This document shows, in pieces, positions 51,452 to 52,228 of a stretch of DNA of 52,228 nucleotides. Origin of the DNA: Myxococcota bacterium (GTDB lineage Bacteria > Myxococcota_A > UBA9160 > UBA4427); assembly GCA_028278345.1 (NCBI GenBank), contig JANQEL010000260.1, positions 1-52,228 on the forward strand. The letters are read 5' to 3'. A model generated the notes under the pieces. It was not told the origin of the DNA and did not search any database. It saw only the letters and a program-made list of their open reading frames with translations. The translations under genes were made by a program, and so were the position numbers. The first letter of the stretch is position 1; each line of letters starts with the position of its first letter.

Positions 51452-52183
51452 CTAGCTTGCCTCGGGGACGCCGAGGTTGTTGAGCAGCAGCGGTCGAATG
51501 ATACGCGTCCAGGTCGCGTAGCCATGCTCGTTCAGGTGGAGGCGGTCCCAGCGGAAGAGCGCGGGATCGGGCTCACCGGCTTCGTTCAGGAAGGCCGGGC
51601 CGGTCTCGATGTAGTGCAGCCCGGGCGAGCTCTCGGCATGGCTGCGAATCGCGGCGTTCGTGGCCTGCACTTCGGGCCAGACCGACCAACGAAGGGGCGT
51701 CGGCTTGATGCCGATGTAGTAGATGGGCGTATCGGGGAGATCGCGGCGCACGATCTCGACGAAGCGCTGGTAGCGAGCGAGGAGTTCTTCGGCCGGCTTC
51801 GCTCCGCCCGGTTGGATGTCATTGCTTCCGCAGTACACCACCACGGCCACGGGCTCGAAGGCGTTCACCAGGCGGTCTGCGTAGTGCACGATGTCGCCGA
51901 GCTTGGCACCCCCGAAGCCGTGACGAATCGTCTCGAGGGGCGCCATGTCGTCGGCCAGGCTCTCCCAGAAGCGGATGCTCGAACTGCCGACGAAGAGGAC
52001 GGGGCGCTCGAGTACGCCCCGATCGCGCGTGGCGGCTTCGAGGGTGGTGATGTCCTCCTCCCAGACGAGGGGGTCTTCGCTCGCCGACTTCGCGAGCTCG
52101 CCGTAGAGGCGATAGGCGGGGTAGGCGGCGAGCAGGACCAGGACGGCCAGGATGCCACCCGCGACTTTCAGCGCTCGCATCAT
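51452..52183 (-). CDS. SGNH/GDSL-family esterase with N-terminal membrane anchor
   Basis: A 243-residue hydrolase. An N-terminal helix (about 5-24, 'VAGGILAVLVLLAAYPAYRL') anchors or exports it. Block I is LFVGSSSIRFWESL with the catalytic Ser, block II 'GFGGAKLGD', block III 'YCGSNDIQPGG' (Asn), and block V 'RLHLNEHGYATW' with Asp and His. All four SGNH residues are present. It may act on acylated sugars or peptidoglycan, as many anchored members do (inference). Start ATG at 52183 or 52180. The preceding partial gene ends at the base before it, suggesting coupling. Confidence 0.9.
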   Translation of the reverse strand: MMRALKVAGGILAVLVLLAAYPAYRLYGELAKSASEDPLVWEEDITTLEAATRDRGVLERPVLFVGSSSIRFWESLADDMAPLETIRHGFGGAKLGDIVHYADRLVNAFEPVAVVVYCGSNDIQPGGAKPAEELLARYQRFVEIVRRDLPDTPIYYIGIKPTPLRWSVWPEVQATNAAIRSHAESSPGLHYIETGPAFLNEAGEPDPALFRWDRLHLNEHGYATWTRIIRPLLLNNLGVPEAS

Positions 52184-52228
52184 TCAGTCGAGGGTCACGA
52201 AGAGCATGCGTCGCGGTTTGCCGTCGAC
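52184..52228 (-). CDS. 3' end of a gene that continues past the right edge
   Basis: The last 14 codons and a TGA are visible, reading VDGKPRRMLFVTLD, in the same direction as the GDSL gene and directly abutting its ATG (TGAATG). This fits the tight spacing of the surrounding genes. It is too short to identify. Confidence 0.35.
   Translation of the reverse strand, partial: VDGKPRRMLFVTLD

Overview
The window is a densely packed, high-GC (about two-thirds G+C by eye) bacterial chromosome segment. I see no mobile element, rRNA, tRNA or CRISPR array. The gene content points to an aerobic Gram-negative with an outer membrane: several lipoproteins, an OMP-like barrel, a TonB-family protein, a CpxP/CpxR/CpxA-like operon, a fatty acyl-CoA carboxylase and a eukaryotic-type Ser/Thr kinase. 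I infer a member of the old 'Deltaproteobacteria' (Myxococcota, Binatota or a relative). The kinase and TRL-like lipoproteins fit this, but no marker gene fixes the lineage.

Layout. 1-7.4 kb: the 5' part of a large choice-of-anchor D lipoprotein gene that leaves the window, a DHH phosphoesterase, pabB coupled to a HAD nucleotidase, a four-repeat lipoprotein and a PanE-type reductase. 7.4-13.4 kb: an acyl-CoA carboxylase operon (carboxyltransferase, a fused biotin carboxylase-biotin carrier protein, and an alpha-methylacyl-CoA racemase-type CoA transferase). 13.4-20 kb: a PAS histidine kinase, a HAD phosphatase, an SPFH protein, a MATE transporter, TesB thioesterase and a CDF cation exporter. 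20.3-27.3 kb: a very large protein with a secreted or periplasmic TPR part, one membrane span, cytoplasmic TPR-like repeats and a C-terminal Ser/Thr kinase, followed by MoxR AAA+ ATPase and CoxE-like VWA genes. This trio is the best candidate here for an undescribed system.

27.3-30.9 kb: an outer-membrane barrel, two paralogous TRL-like lipoproteins, a TonB-family protein, an exonuclease and an NfeD-like protein. 31-35 kb: TetR, Smr-domain, GNAT, GST and VOC proteins and a four-helix membrane protein. 35-41 kb: a minus-strand CpxP-like/response regulator/histidine kinase operon with a Cpx-box-like repeat in its promoter, an RND/MMPL exporter and a CHRD protein. 41.1-42.4 kb: a VOC-MerR operon behind a MerR-type promoter. 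42.4-52.2 kb: mostly minus-strand short genes, including three GFA-type zinc proteins, two related lipoproteins around an NrtS-like membrane protein, a YjbR protein with a histone-like tail, several hydrolases, a PPOX flavoprotein, a GST/NUDIX pair and a GDSL esterase.

Two recurring signals stand out. Many genes have clear Shine-Dalgarno sequences and several are translationally coupled. Three promoter-proximal genes instead lack one and have a TAnnnT hexamer exactly 6 nt before the ATG, which suggests leaderless transcripts. Several intergenic gaps also carry perfect hairpins or palindromes.
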